Source of the DNA: JBLHKE01 sp047619485
GTDB lineage: Bacteria > Verrucomicrobiota > Verrucomicrobiia > Verrucomicrobiales > DEV007
Reading direction: 5' to 3'
Assembly: GCA_047619485.1 (NCBI GenBank)
Contig: JBLHKE010000023.1
Coordinates: 1-24,702, forward strand
Length of the DNA stretch: 24,702 nucleotides
The notes below the pieces were generated by a model. The model saw only the letters and a list, made by a program, of their open reading frames with translations. It ran no database searches and was not told the origin of the DNA. The position numbers and the translations under genes were made by a program. This document shows, one piece after another, positions 14,683 through 24,702 of this stretch. How positions within the stretch are numbered: position 1 is the first letter of the stretch; each line of letters opens with the position of its first letter.

Positions 14683-15510
14683 ATGAGTAGAGGCGATCTA
14701 GAAGCGCTTGCCAGAGGCCCTGGAATCTCCAAGTGGCGGATCCGGCTGGGAGTTTGGGTAGAGTCCCGACGGGTTCAGTCTTTGATAGTGGGAATCATCG
14801 TGCTCAACGCAGCGGTGCTCGGCCTAGAGACAAGCCCGACGGTAATGGAGCGTTGGGGTGTCACCCTCAAAGTCTTAGATATTCTCTGTCTGACCGTGTT
14901 CGTCGTCGAATTAGCAATCAAGCTTGCTGTCTATCGGCGCAAGTTTTGGTTCAACGGATGGAATATTTTCGATTTCGTAATCGTCGCTGTCGCCCTCGCT
15001 CCGGGAACAGGCTCGTGGGCGGTGCTCAGGTCGCTGCGCATATTTCGGGTGTTACGATTGCTCTCAGCGGTGCCACAGCTACGCCGGGTCGTAACCGCGT
15101 TCATCCTCTCGATTCCGGGACTGTCCGGCGTCATCCTGGTGATGGCGATCTTCTTCTACACGATGGGTGTCCTCGCCACCAACCTGTTCGGTTCGGCATT
15201 CCCACAGTGGTTTGGCACGCTCGGAGCCAGTCTCTACTCCCTCTTCCAAATTATGACCCTAGAGAGCTGGTCGATGGGAATCGTCCGCCCGGTGATGGAA
15301 GTCTACCCGTGGGCGTGGGCGTTCTTCGTGCCATTTATCATGATCGCGACTTTCACGATTCTGAACCTGTTCATCGGGATCATCGTGTCCACCATGCAGG
15401 AACTCGCGCGCACCCCGGAATCGACATTTCCGGATACCCACGGACTTAGCGAGGCCCTCGAGCGGATGGAGAAAGATCTCGCAGTTTTGCGGAGTCACCT
15501 CGATCGTTAG
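14683..15510 (+). CDS. Bacterial voltage-gated sodium channel (NaChBac/BacNav family)
   Basis: This 275-residue six-helix channel subunit should assemble as a tetramer. S1 is SLIVGIIVLNAAVLGLET, S2-S3 include VFVVELAIKLAVY and NGWNIFDFVIVAVAL, and S4 carries regularly spaced arginines (RSLRIFRVLRLLSAVPQLRR, about 116-135). The pore helix and filter read LFQIMTLESWSMG, with the filter glutamate near residue 194. TLESW is the hallmark of Na+-selective bacterial channels. S6 is ATFTILNLFIGIIVSTM, and the end (LSEALERMEKDLAVLRSHL) is the usual tetramerising coiled coil. In alkaliphilic Bacillus such channels return Na+ that Mrp has expelled. Here the gene faces array E beside the mrp locus, which supports the same role. 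Confidence 0.96.
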   Translation: MSRGDLEALARGPGISKWRIRLGVWVESRRVQSLIVGIIVLNAAVLGLETSPTVMERWGVTLKVLDILCLTVFVVELAIKLAVYRRKFWFNGWNIFDFVIVAVALAPGTGSWAVLRSLRIFRVLRLLSAVPQLRRVVTAFILSIPGLSGVILVMAIFFYTMGVLATNLFGSAFPQWFGTLGASLYSLFQIMTLESWSMGIVRPVMEVYPWAWAFFVPFIMIATFTILNLFIGIIVSTMQELARTPESTFPDTHGLSEALERMEKDLAVLRSHLDR

Positions 15511-15538
15511 GCTGTTCCGGGCAGGCCTCAAAAAAGCC

Positions 15539-15574
15539 AAAAAAAGACCCCGACGGCCGCAGCCATCGGGGTCT
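15539..15574 (-). terminator. Intrinsic terminator of the L,D-transpeptidase gene
   Basis: Arms AGACCCCGA (15545-15553) and TCGGGGTCT (15566-15574) form a 9-bp GC-rich stem with a 12-base loop. Read on the minus strand it is followed by seven Ts, then a second T-run, 37 bases after the stop at 15612. On the plus strand no T-tract follows, so it serves mainly the minus strand. Confidence 0.85.
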
Positions 15575-15611
15575 CTACACAAAAATTCGTGTTTCACGCC
15601 TGCTAGACCAC

Positions 15612-16517
15612 CTAGCCACCAGTGATGCTCACACGCGTGCCGTAGCCGGTCGCGTCATACATTTTCTGAGCTGCTTGGTAAGGCATGCGGATGCAACCCG
15701 CGGACGCCGGATAACCTGGGAGGTAACCCGCGTGCATCCCATAGGCCGACTCGCCGAGGCGCATCCAGTAAGGCATCTCCACGTTGTAGATCGTCGAGAT
15801 CTTTCCCTGGCGAACCCGCTGGCCTAAACTGAAGCTACCACGCGGGGTGTACTTGCCAGAACGCGCCGTCGAGATCGGCGTGTCGAGTGCCACCTGACCG
15901 CCAACGTAGAGGCGGGCACGCTGCTGGGCAATGTTCACCACGACGTTGCCGCCGCGAGACTTCGCCTGCGCGAGCAAGCTGCTGTTGTATTTCGGCGGTG
16001 CCTGTACCGAATTCGGGGCGACCGGCCCACTCGGGCGTGCCTTCTTGCGGGCGACAGCGATATTGCCGCTCGACCCTGAAGTTGCTTTCTTCTTGCGCGG
16101 CTCGGACTTGAACAGCCGCGCGAACAGAGACACACGCTTCTTCTTGGCCGTCACCGGCTTCGACTGGGCGGTCGTCGCGCGGACGCGCACCTGCTGTGGT
16201 TTCGCAGCTGGCTTCGACGTGGCAGCCGTTTTCGGCTTGCCGTTGCCTAGGCGGCTAAACAGCTTCGCGCGTTTCTTGCTGGTCGAGGACGCGACGTTGG
16301 CTGTCGGTGCCTTCGCCTTGCTCTTCCGGTTGAACAATCCGGTGCGCTCCTTAGTCGGAGCCGCCGAATTTTCGGAAGCTCGCTGCCAAGGTTTGCTGAA
16401 TTTTTCGACGCCACTCACGCTCGGCAGTGACGTTCCCATGACTGCTACCGCTAGCAGCAACGGAACCGTGCGGCGCACCGATCGGTGGTGGATAATAGGG
16501 GTTGATGTGGATTTCAT
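15612..16517 (-). CDS. Secreted L,D-transpeptidase (YkuD domain) with basic repeat spacer
   Basis: This 301-residue exported enzyme has a signal peptide (MKSTSTPIIHHRSVRRTVPLLLAVAVMG..., cleavage likely near SVSG). A spacer rich in Lys, Ala, Ser and Arg (about 45-165) follows, then a YkuD domain (about 185-301). The catalytic region reads YGMHAGYLPGYPASAGCIRMP, with the catalytic cysteine near 273 and the upstream His in place. The residue two before Cys is Ala where many family members have His (SHGC), as in some other ErfK-type enzymes. L,D-transpeptidases make 3-3 peptidoglycan crosslinks or anchor lipoproteins. The spacer contains three copies of a [KR]R..LF.R motif and may bind the wall or teichoic or nucleic polyanions. 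An AAGAG-type ribosome site precedes the ATG. Confidence 0.9.
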   Translation of the reverse strand: MKSTSTPIIHHRSVRRTVPLLLAVAVMGTSLPSVSGVEKFSKPWQRASENSAAPTKERTGLFNRKSKAKAPTANVASSTSKKRAKLFSRLGNGKPKTAATSKPAAKPQQVRVRATTAQSKPVTAKKKRVSLFARLFKSEPRKKKATSGSSGNIAVARKKARPSGPVAPNSVQAPPKYNSSLLAQAKSRGGNVVVNIAQQRARLYVGGQVALDTPISTARSGKYTPRGSFSLGQRVRQGKISTIYNVEMPYWMRLGESAYGMHAGYLPGYPASAGCIRMPYQAAQKMYDATGYGTRVSITGG

Positions 16518-16658
16518 GTTTCTCTTACTCTGGTTGTTGTTTTTTACAGTTGTTTGGTTTCAAGGCAGATCCGATCAGTATCCTAAAAACCTTCCCGATT
16601 GTCAGCAGAAAAAATGAGTATTTCCGCCTACAACCCTGATAAAATGGGAATAACTTTT

Positions 16659-16682
16659 ACATATCTACGTATCAAGATATGT
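16659..16682. promoter_or_regulatory. Inverted repeat upstream of metH, possible operator
   Basis: ACATATC (16659-16665) and GATATGT (16676-16682) are perfect 7-bp arms with a 10-base centre containing TACGTA. The site lies 55 bases before the metH ATG. The ATCAAGATAT half resembles operators of ArsR-type regulators of methionine-cycle genes, from memory only. Confidence 0.4.
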
Positions 16683-16737
16683 TTATATAAACTCTTGAAA
16701 GACGCTCCCCCGCACCGTAATCTCAGTCTCAAATCCG

Positions 16738-20490
<3,753 letters not shown>

Positions 20491-20555
20491 TAGTAGGGGC
20501 GTCTCGTCTACATTTCTCAGCATATCAGGGAGGCGAGACGCCCCGGCTACTTTTT
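20491..20555 (+). terminator. Palindromic repeat copy 1, likely metH terminator
   Basis: GGGGCGTCTCG (20496-20506) and CGAGACGCCCC (20534-20544) pair over 11 bp around a 27-base loop, followed by TTTTT at 20551-20555, directly after the metH stop. The right half (20530-20550) differs at one of 21 positions from the right arm of the repeat at 23818-23875, so this is a member of a dispersed family used as a terminator. Confidence 0.75.
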
Positions 20556-20649
20556 CCTCCCAAAAAACCGCCAATCTAGGACACTCAGCATTCGTTCTAC
20601 AGTCGATTTCACTGCCTAACTCCAGCCACTAGAACAAACACCCACCAAC

Positions 20650-21420
20650 ATGACCCCTGCCCTCACTCCCTCCGTCTGTATCGATGCTGTATTCGAAGGC
20701 AAATCATTCTCTGATGCCTGCAAGGCAGTCAATAGCGCCGGTATTCCAGCCATCGAGTTCTGGGGCTGGTGGGACAAAAACTTGGCTGAGTTAAAGGCCG
20801 CACAGGCCGGCAACGGTCTCGTGATCTCCGCCTGCTGCACTAAATTCATCAGCCTGGTCGACCCGGCGCTGCGTGTGGACTACCTGCAGGGTTTAGAGGA
20901 TTCGATCATGGCGGCGAAAGATCTCGGCACCACCACCCTGATCTCGCAGGTCGGCGATTTCCGCAAGGGTATATCGCGCGATCAACAACACCAGTCGCTG
21001 GTCGATGGTCTGAAGGAAGCCGCGCCGATGTTGGAAGCCGCCGGGATCACGCTAGTCATCGAACCACTCAACGAGCTCGTCAACCACCCCGGCTACTACC
21101 TAGTGCGCAGTGACGAGGCCTTCGAGATCATTGACGAGATCGCTAGCCCGAACATCAAAGTCATTTTCGATATCTACCACCAGCAGATCAGCGAGGGTCA
21201 CCTGATCCACAACATCACCACGAACATCGACAAGATCGGGCATTTCCACGCCGCTGGAAATCCCGGTCGCCACGAACTACAGCACGGCGAGATCAACTAC
21301 CAAGAAGTGTTCGCCGCCATCCAGCAGACCAATTTCTCTGGCTACGTCGGGCTGGAATACTGGCCGCAGGCAGAAGATCCGACCGCGTCGCTACGTGAGG
21401 TCGCAGCTTGGTTAGGGTAG
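20650..21420 (+). CDS. hyi: Hydroxypyruvate isomerase-like TIM-barrel protein
   Basis: This 256-residue protein belongs to the xylose isomerase-like/AP endonuclease 2 superfamily. Motifs of the hydroxypyruvate isomerase group are visible: AIEFWGWW near residue 35, VIEPLNE with the first catalytic Glu (about 137), VIFDIYHQQISEGHL with metal or substrate ligands, GHFHAAGNPGRHEL...GEINY, and GLEYWP with the second catalytic Glu (about 236). It should interconvert hydroxypyruvate and tartronate semialdehyde or a similar 2-oxo acid or sugar; substrate is uncertain in this family. No glyoxylate-pathway neighbours are visible, which weakens the exact name. The start follows AACACCCACCAAC with no clear Shine-Dalgarno. 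Confidence 0.82.
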   Translation: MTPALTPSVCIDAVFEGKSFSDACKAVNSAGIPAIEFWGWWDKNLAELKAAQAGNGLVISACCTKFISLVDPALRVDYLQGLEDSIMAAKDLGTTTLISQVGDFRKGISRDQQHQSLVDGLKEAAPMLEAAGITLVIEPLNELVNHPGYYLVRSDEAFEIIDEIASPNIKVIFDIYHQQISEGHLIHNITTNIDKIGHFHAAGNPGRHELQHGEINYQEVFAAIQQTNFSGYVGLEYWPQAEDPTASLREVAAWLG

Positions 21421-21464
21421 GCTGAGGGTTGCAAACCACGGCTCCGCAGCCTAGGAATCCCCCG

Positions 21465-21797
21465 ATGTTCAAATCTCCCATCGGCCGACTGCGCCTCGTC
21501 GGAATGCTCGAAGCTGTCAGCTACATCCTGCTGCTCGGTGTCGCCATGCCGCTCAAATACCTCGCCGGCAAGCCCGAGACGAGAGCCTTCGGCGAAGAGA
21601 TGGTCTCCATTGTCGGCATGGCCCACGGGATCCTGTTCGTCAGCTTCGGCCTCGTCCTCTTGCAAGTCATGAACGCCCACGACTGGAGCATCAAGAAAGC
21701 CCTCAAACCCTTCATCGCCACGCTCATCCCCTTCGGTCCGTTCGTCATCGACAAGCAGCTGAAGCAGGAGCAGGCAGAGGTCGGCGCAGGCAGTTGA
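21465..21797 (+). CDS. DUF3817 family membrane protein
   Basis: This 110-residue protein starts at the ATG at 21465, which has AGGA 8 bases upstream. A TTG at 21429 would add 12 residues but has no such site. The pattern GRLRLVGMLEAVSYILLLGVAMPLKYLAG, then VGMAHGILFVSFGLVLL, then FIATLIPFGPFVIDKQL is that of DUF3817 (YdzA-like): three membrane helices with the conserved E.SY.LLL, AHG and PFG motifs. Function unknown in this family. It follows the hyi-like gene by 44 bases and could be in the same transcript. Confidence 0.88.
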   Translation: MFKSPIGRLRLVGMLEAVSYILLLGVAMPLKYLAGKPETRAFGEEMVSIVGMAHGILFVSFGLVLLQVMNAHDWSIKKALKPFIATLIPFGPFVIDKQLKQEQAEVGAGS

Positions 21798-21798
21798 G

Positions 21799-21831
21799 GC
21801 AGGCACTAGTCCCGCGTAGACTTCTGCCTGC
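21799..21831 (+). repeat. Weak hairpin after the DUF3817 gene
   Basis: GCAGGCA (21799-21805) and TGCCTGC (21825-21831) form 7-bp arms with a 19-base loop directly after the stop codon. Only a weak T-rich stretch follows (AGCTTGTTAG), so terminator function is doubtful. Confidence 0.3.
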
Positions 21832-21849
21832 AGCTTGTTAGTCTAGGGC

Positions 21850-23037
21850 ATGCGCTCTCAAACACACCACCGACCAAGGCTCCTCGGATTCACCCTCCTT
21901 CTACTCTGCCAGTTCTCCGCCGCGCAGGCCGAATCGCAGTTTTCCGTCAACCCGATCACCGAGAAGCTGGCGAAGGAATACGCGCTGGAGCAATCCTTCT
22001 ACAAAAAAGGAACCCTGGTTCAGAATATCCTGATCGCCACCTCCGAGCGGGTGTCGGACTACGCCCACCTCGAGGCGGCCTACCAGTTCGACATGATGAT
22101 GAGGAGCCTCAAGCCCGACGTCGCCCAGCGGATTCGCGATAAAAGGGTGCTGTGTGTGTTGGTCGGCCACGACGAGCTGACCTCCGACGTCCCACAGTTC
22201 GCGACCGACAAGACGGGAGAGGAACTCGACTTCTACAACTGGCGTCAGCGTGGATTTCTCACCTTCATCGGCGGGCGCTTGCGTGGACGTCCGGTGGTAC
22301 TCTTCGCAGAAGAGGATGTCATGGAGTATGAAGGCGGGATGGAACTGGAGAGCATCCTCATCCACGAGTTCGGACACGTCGTCGACGGCGCCGGTTTTGA
22401 CAAGGAGCAGAAAGCGAAGCTACTGGCAGCGTTTGATAACGTGAAGAAGCAGGGCACCTACCAGGACGGGCGCGCCGCACAACGATTCCGCCGTGTCGAA
22501 AGCGAGACTCCGGTCAGCCTGCTGGATGCCCTGGTTAAAGCGTTCCCAGAGCAGCCGCGTCCCCTGCTGATCAAGTGCTTGGATGGAGGCGATATTCTGG
22601 TGAATGGCAAGCCGACGTCGGCCACAGCAAAGGTGACCAAAGAGGACAAGGTGCTCATCGTTTTTGGTGGAGCGAAGCAATGCTACGCAGCCAAGAACCG
22701 CTCTGAGTATTGGGCGGAGGGATTTCAAAATTGGTACGACACCAACCGGACGATGGACCACGATCACAACCACATCCATACCCGCGAGCAACTCAAACTC
22801 TACGACCCTATGCTGGCAGCGCTGTGCAGCGAGGTGATGGGTGAATGGCCGTGGCGATTCGTCTCACCCCGCGAGCGAGCCGGCACCGGACACCTCAAGG
22901 GCTACGATCCTGACAAAGCACCCGTGGTGAAAAAACTCCAGCACATCGTAGAGGCGGGCAACGACTACTACGACGAGTATTGGAAGGACTACTGGAAACT
23001 CCTTCATGAGAAGTACCCAGCGACGTCAAAGCCATGA
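21850..23037 (+). CDS. Secreted zinc metalloprotease-like protein (HEFGH zincin)
   Basis: This 395-residue exported protein has a signal peptide (about 1-28, LLGFTLLLLCQFSAAQAES). The zinc motif HEFGHVVD begins near residue 172. A later segment EYWAEGFQNWYDTNR (about 285) can supply the third ligand Glu, as in anthrax lethal factor-like zincins (E[FY][FW]AE.F). DHDHNHIHTREQLKLYDP follows and matches a family of secreted proteins in Planctomycetes and Verrucomicrobia with EYWAEGVQ..FDTN. About 100 residues inserted between the two ligand segments (about 190-280: a VSLLDALVKAFPEQPRPLLIK helix and an SATAKVTKEDKVLIVFGG strand) are unusual and may be a separate small domain. Substrate unknown. 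Whether it is catalytic is inferred from intact HExxH. Confidence 0.8.
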   Translation: MRSQTHHRPRLLGFTLLLLCQFSAAQAESQFSVNPITEKLAKEYALEQSFYKKGTLVQNILIATSERVSDYAHLEAAYQFDMMMRSLKPDVAQRIRDKRVLCVLVGHDELTSDVPQFATDKTGEELDFYNWRQRGFLTFIGGRLRGRPVVLFAEEDVMEYEGGMELESILIHEFGHVVDGAGFDKEQKAKLLAAFDNVKKQGTYQDGRAAQRFRRVESETPVSLLDALVKAFPEQPRPLLIKCLDGGDILVNGKPTSATAKVTKEDKVLIVFGGAKQCYAAKNRSEYWAEGFQNWYDTNRTMDHDHNHIHTREQLKLYDPMLAALCSEVMGEWPWRFVSPRERAGTGHLKGYDPDKAPVVKKLQHIVEAGNDYYDEYWKDYWKLLHEKYPATSKP

Positions 23038-23128
23038 GGGCACAACCATTTTTCACACTGATTTCACGCCCGGTTCTCACGGATTTCATCATTCCCCTGC
23101 ACCTTCGTGCATGCTTGTATTAGCCGCG

Positions 23129-23821
23129 ATGAAACCCAAAGTGCTCGTCGTCGAAGACGAACCCTCGATCCTCGACAATATCCTCTACGCCCTCGGCAGC
23201 GAAGGTCTCGACGCGATTGGCGTGTCCACTGGTGAGTCGGCCAAGGAACACCTCGAAGGCGAGGGCGATATCCAACTCATCGTGCTCGACGTCGGACTGC
23301 CCGACACCACCGGCTTCGAACTGTGCAAGGAGATCCGCCTCACCTCGCAGATCCCAATTATCTTCCTCACTGCCCGCGATGCGGAACTAGACCGCATCGT
23401 CGGCTTGGAGATCGGCGCCGACGACTACGTCACCAAGCCATTCAGCCCGCGCGAGCTCAGCGCGCGGGTCAAGGCGGTGCTGCGCCGCTACAACATCGGC
23501 ATCGGCGAATCGGCGTCCGCGGAAGAGAGCTCGATCCCGTTTGAGATCGACGAGAAACGAATGCAGATCCGCTACTTCGGCACCGCCCCGAGTCTCTCCT
23601 CCACCGAGTTCCGCCTGCTGCGCACGCTGTGCGACAGCCCCGGCCGCGTGTTTTCCCGGACGCAGTTGATGGAGGCGGCCTGGGAGGAACCCGATGCCGC
23701 GATGGAGCGCACCGTCGATGCGCACATCAAGAGCATCCGCGCCAAACTGCGCACTGTCAAAGCCGAGCCCGACCCGATCGAGACGCACCGAGGACTGGGT
23801 TACTCGCTCAGAGAATCGTAG
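23129..23821 (+). CDS. creB: CreB-like OmpR-family response regulator
   Basis: The start is the ATG at 23129, giving 230 residues beginning MKPKVLVVEDEPSIL. Longer starts upstream would add a non-family extension. The receiver domain has the acidic pair ED, the phospho-acceptor Asp in LIVLDVGLPDTTGFELCKEI, the switch Thr in IIFLTARD and the Lys in YVTKPFSPREL. The OmpR-type winged helix includes LSSTEFRLLRTLCDSPGRVFSRTQLMEAAWE and ends THRGLGYSLRES. The whole resembles E. coli CreB (LGLEIGADDYV.KPFSPRE, RTVD.HIK..RAKLR). The cognate kinase follows after a palindromic repeat. CreBC in enterobacteria responds to carbon or envelope state; targets here are unknown. Confidence 0.88.
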   Translation: MKPKVLVVEDEPSILDNILYALGSEGLDAIGVSTGESAKEHLEGEGDIQLIVLDVGLPDTTGFELCKEIRLTSQIPIIFLTARDAELDRIVGLEIGADDYVTKPFSPRELSARVKAVLRRYNIGIGESASAEESSIPFEIDEKRMQIRYFGTAPSLSSTEFRLLRTLCDSPGRVFSRTQLMEAAWEEPDAAMERTVDAHIKSIRAKLRTVKAEPDPIETHRGLGYSLRES

Positions 23822-23875
23822 TCGGGGCGTCTCGCCTCTAGATCAAAAAAACAGGAGGCGAGACGCCCCGACTAC
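23818..23875. repeat. Palindromic repeat copy 2 between creB and creC genes
   Basis: Perfect 21-bp arms at 23818-23838 and 23855-23875 surround an A-rich 16-base loop. The core is GGGGCGTCTCGCCTC. The left arm contains the creB stop codon and the right arm ends one base before the creC ATG, so the element fills the intercistronic space exactly. It is related to the copy at 20491-20550. It could modulate read-through or mRNA stability within the operon. Confidence 0.88.
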
Positions 23876-23876
23876 A

Positions 23877-24702
23877 ATGAAAACTCCCGCCATCAGCACC
23901 AGTGCAAAGCTCGCCTTCGGTCTGACCATCCTGCTCGCCGGCGCGTTCTACTACCTGTTCTCCCACCTGCACGAACGGGTCGAACAGCAGTACCTCGAAG
24001 CGGTCGAGGAACCGATGGTCGATGCCGCCCACCTGTTCGCCTCGCTGGCGGAACTCAACCTCACAGCAGACGGAGAGATCAAGGTCGACACGCTGCGCGA
24101 GACCTTCTCCCACGCCCGCAAGCGCGAGTTCGAGGCACAGATCTACGGGCACCTGAAGAAGGCGGTGACGATGCATCTCTACATCACCGACGCGCAGGGC
24201 ACGGTGGTCTACGACTCCAACGGCGGCCGGGAAGAAGGGCAAGACTACAGCAACTACAACGACTTCATCCGCACCATGGACGGCAAGTATGGCGCACGCT
24301 CCTCGCGTATCGACGAGTCGGACCCCGGCTCATCCGTCATGTACGTGGGCGCGCCGATCTACCACGACGGGACTATCATCGGCGTCGCCTCGGTTTCGAA
24401 ACCACAAGCAGCCACCCACACCTTCCGCAAGCAGACCCACGCGCGCATGAACTGGTTGTTCCGCATGGTGATGGCCGCCTGCCTGCTCGGCATCCTGTTC
24501 ATCGTCGGCTGGTTCCTGCGCCCGATCCACCGCCTCACCCGATACGCCCAAGCAGTGCGCCGCGGCGAGCGGGTGCAGGCACCAAAACTCGGCCGCGGCG
24601 AGGTGCGCCAGCTAGGCCGGGCATTTGAAGAAATGCGCGAGACCCTCGAGGGTCGCAATTACGTCGAGACCTACGTACAGACACTGACCCACGAGATGAA
24701 AA
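23877..24702 (+). CDS. creC: CreC-like sensor histidine kinase (3' partial)
   Basis: The ATG at 23877 opens a frame that runs off the window, leaving 275 residues. A membrane helix near 10-30 (LAFGLTILLAGAFYYLF) is followed by a periplasmic sensor of about 170 residues containing MHLYITDAQGTVVYDSN, YGARSSRIDESDPGSSVMYV and GVASVSKPQA. A second membrane helix follows (MVMAACLLGILFIVGWFL), then a HAMP linker (RPIHRLTRYAQAVRRGERVQ). The last visible residues, YVQTLTHEMK, are the start of the HisKA domain with the phospho-acceptor His at 272. DPxSSVMYV and LTRYA closely match E. coli CreC. The ATP-binding half lies outside the window. Confidence 0.88.
   Translation, partial: MKTPAISTSAKLAFGLTILLAGAFYYLFSHLHERVEQQYLEAVEEPMVDAAHLFASLAELNLTADGEIKVDTLRETFSHARKREFEAQIYGHLKKAVTMHLYITDAQGTVVYDSNGGREEGQDYSNYNDFIRTMDGKYGARSSRIDESDPGSSVMYVGAPIYHDGTIIGVASVSKPQAATHTFRKQTHARMNWLFRMVMAACLLGILFIVGWFLRPIHRLTRYAQAVRRGERVQAPKLGRGEVRQLGRAFEEMRETLEGRNYVETYVQTLTHEMK

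Noticed and set aside
16518..16737. Cobalamin or SAM riboswitch before metH
   Set aside because: No B12-box or SAM-I-like conserved core seen; only a simple inverted repeat.
23006..23128. Upstream extension of the CreB-like protein from a TTG
   Set aside because: It would add 41 residues not found in response regulators; the ATG at 23129 gives the standard N-terminus.

Overview
The window looks like a piece of a bacterial chromosome, GC-rich in the genes and AT-rich in a few promoters. My best guess is Verrucomicrobiota or a close relative, possibly from a saline or alkaline setting. This rests on weak Shine-Dalgarno sequences, the mix of families (lidless Hsp70, DUF3634-like protein, secreted EYWAEG-type zincin, CreBC-like pair) and the Na+ transport genes. 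It is inference only, because no rRNA or other phylogenetic marker is present.

Layout. (1) 1-3437, plus strand: a chaperone-like unit, made of a long coiled-coil protein ending in a GrpE-like head (cut by the window start), an Hsp70 that stops after the beta substrate-binding domain, and a small protein with a lysine-rich start and a Pro-Glu linker. (2) 3645-15510: an ion-homeostasis island. On the minus strand lie a DUF3634-like small protein, an eRF1-like (baeRF) protein with an unknown partner, a CNNM/CorC-type transporter, a six-gene Mrp Na+/H+ antiporter operon (mrpA/B fusion, C, D, E, F, G) and two paralogous small winged-helix regulators. On the plus strand are a SnoaL-like protein and a NaChBac-type voltage-gated sodium channel. 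(3) 15612-20490: an L,D-transpeptidase with its terminator, and full-length cobalamin-dependent methionine synthase. (4) 20650-24702: a hydroxypyruvate isomerase-like TIM barrel, a DUF3817 membrane protein, a secreted zinc metalloprotease-like protein, and a CreB/CreC-like two-component pair whose kinase is cut by the window end.

Main observation. Five promoter regions in the island carry the same unusual cis-element: self-complementary CRYG tetramers (CATG, CGTG, CACG or CGCG) repeated at exactly 14-bp intervals with AT-rich 10-bp spacers. They start at 5623, 6761, 7629, 13954 and 14547. Each array precedes one of the five main minus-strand transcription units, including both regulator genes and the mrp operon. 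Two arrays lie in divergent intergenic regions and so also face the SnoaL-like gene and the sodium channel gene. The simplest reading is a local regulon in which one or both winged-helix paralogs bind the arrays and jointly control Na+ extrusion (Mrp), Na+ entry (channel), another ion transporter (CNNM) and a translation-related protein. Regulator and site are linked here by position only.

Other points: a potentially structured 150-base leader before mrpA, two copies of a palindromic repeat (one a likely metH terminator, one between creB- and creC-like genes), and an inverted repeat upstream of metH that could be an operator.
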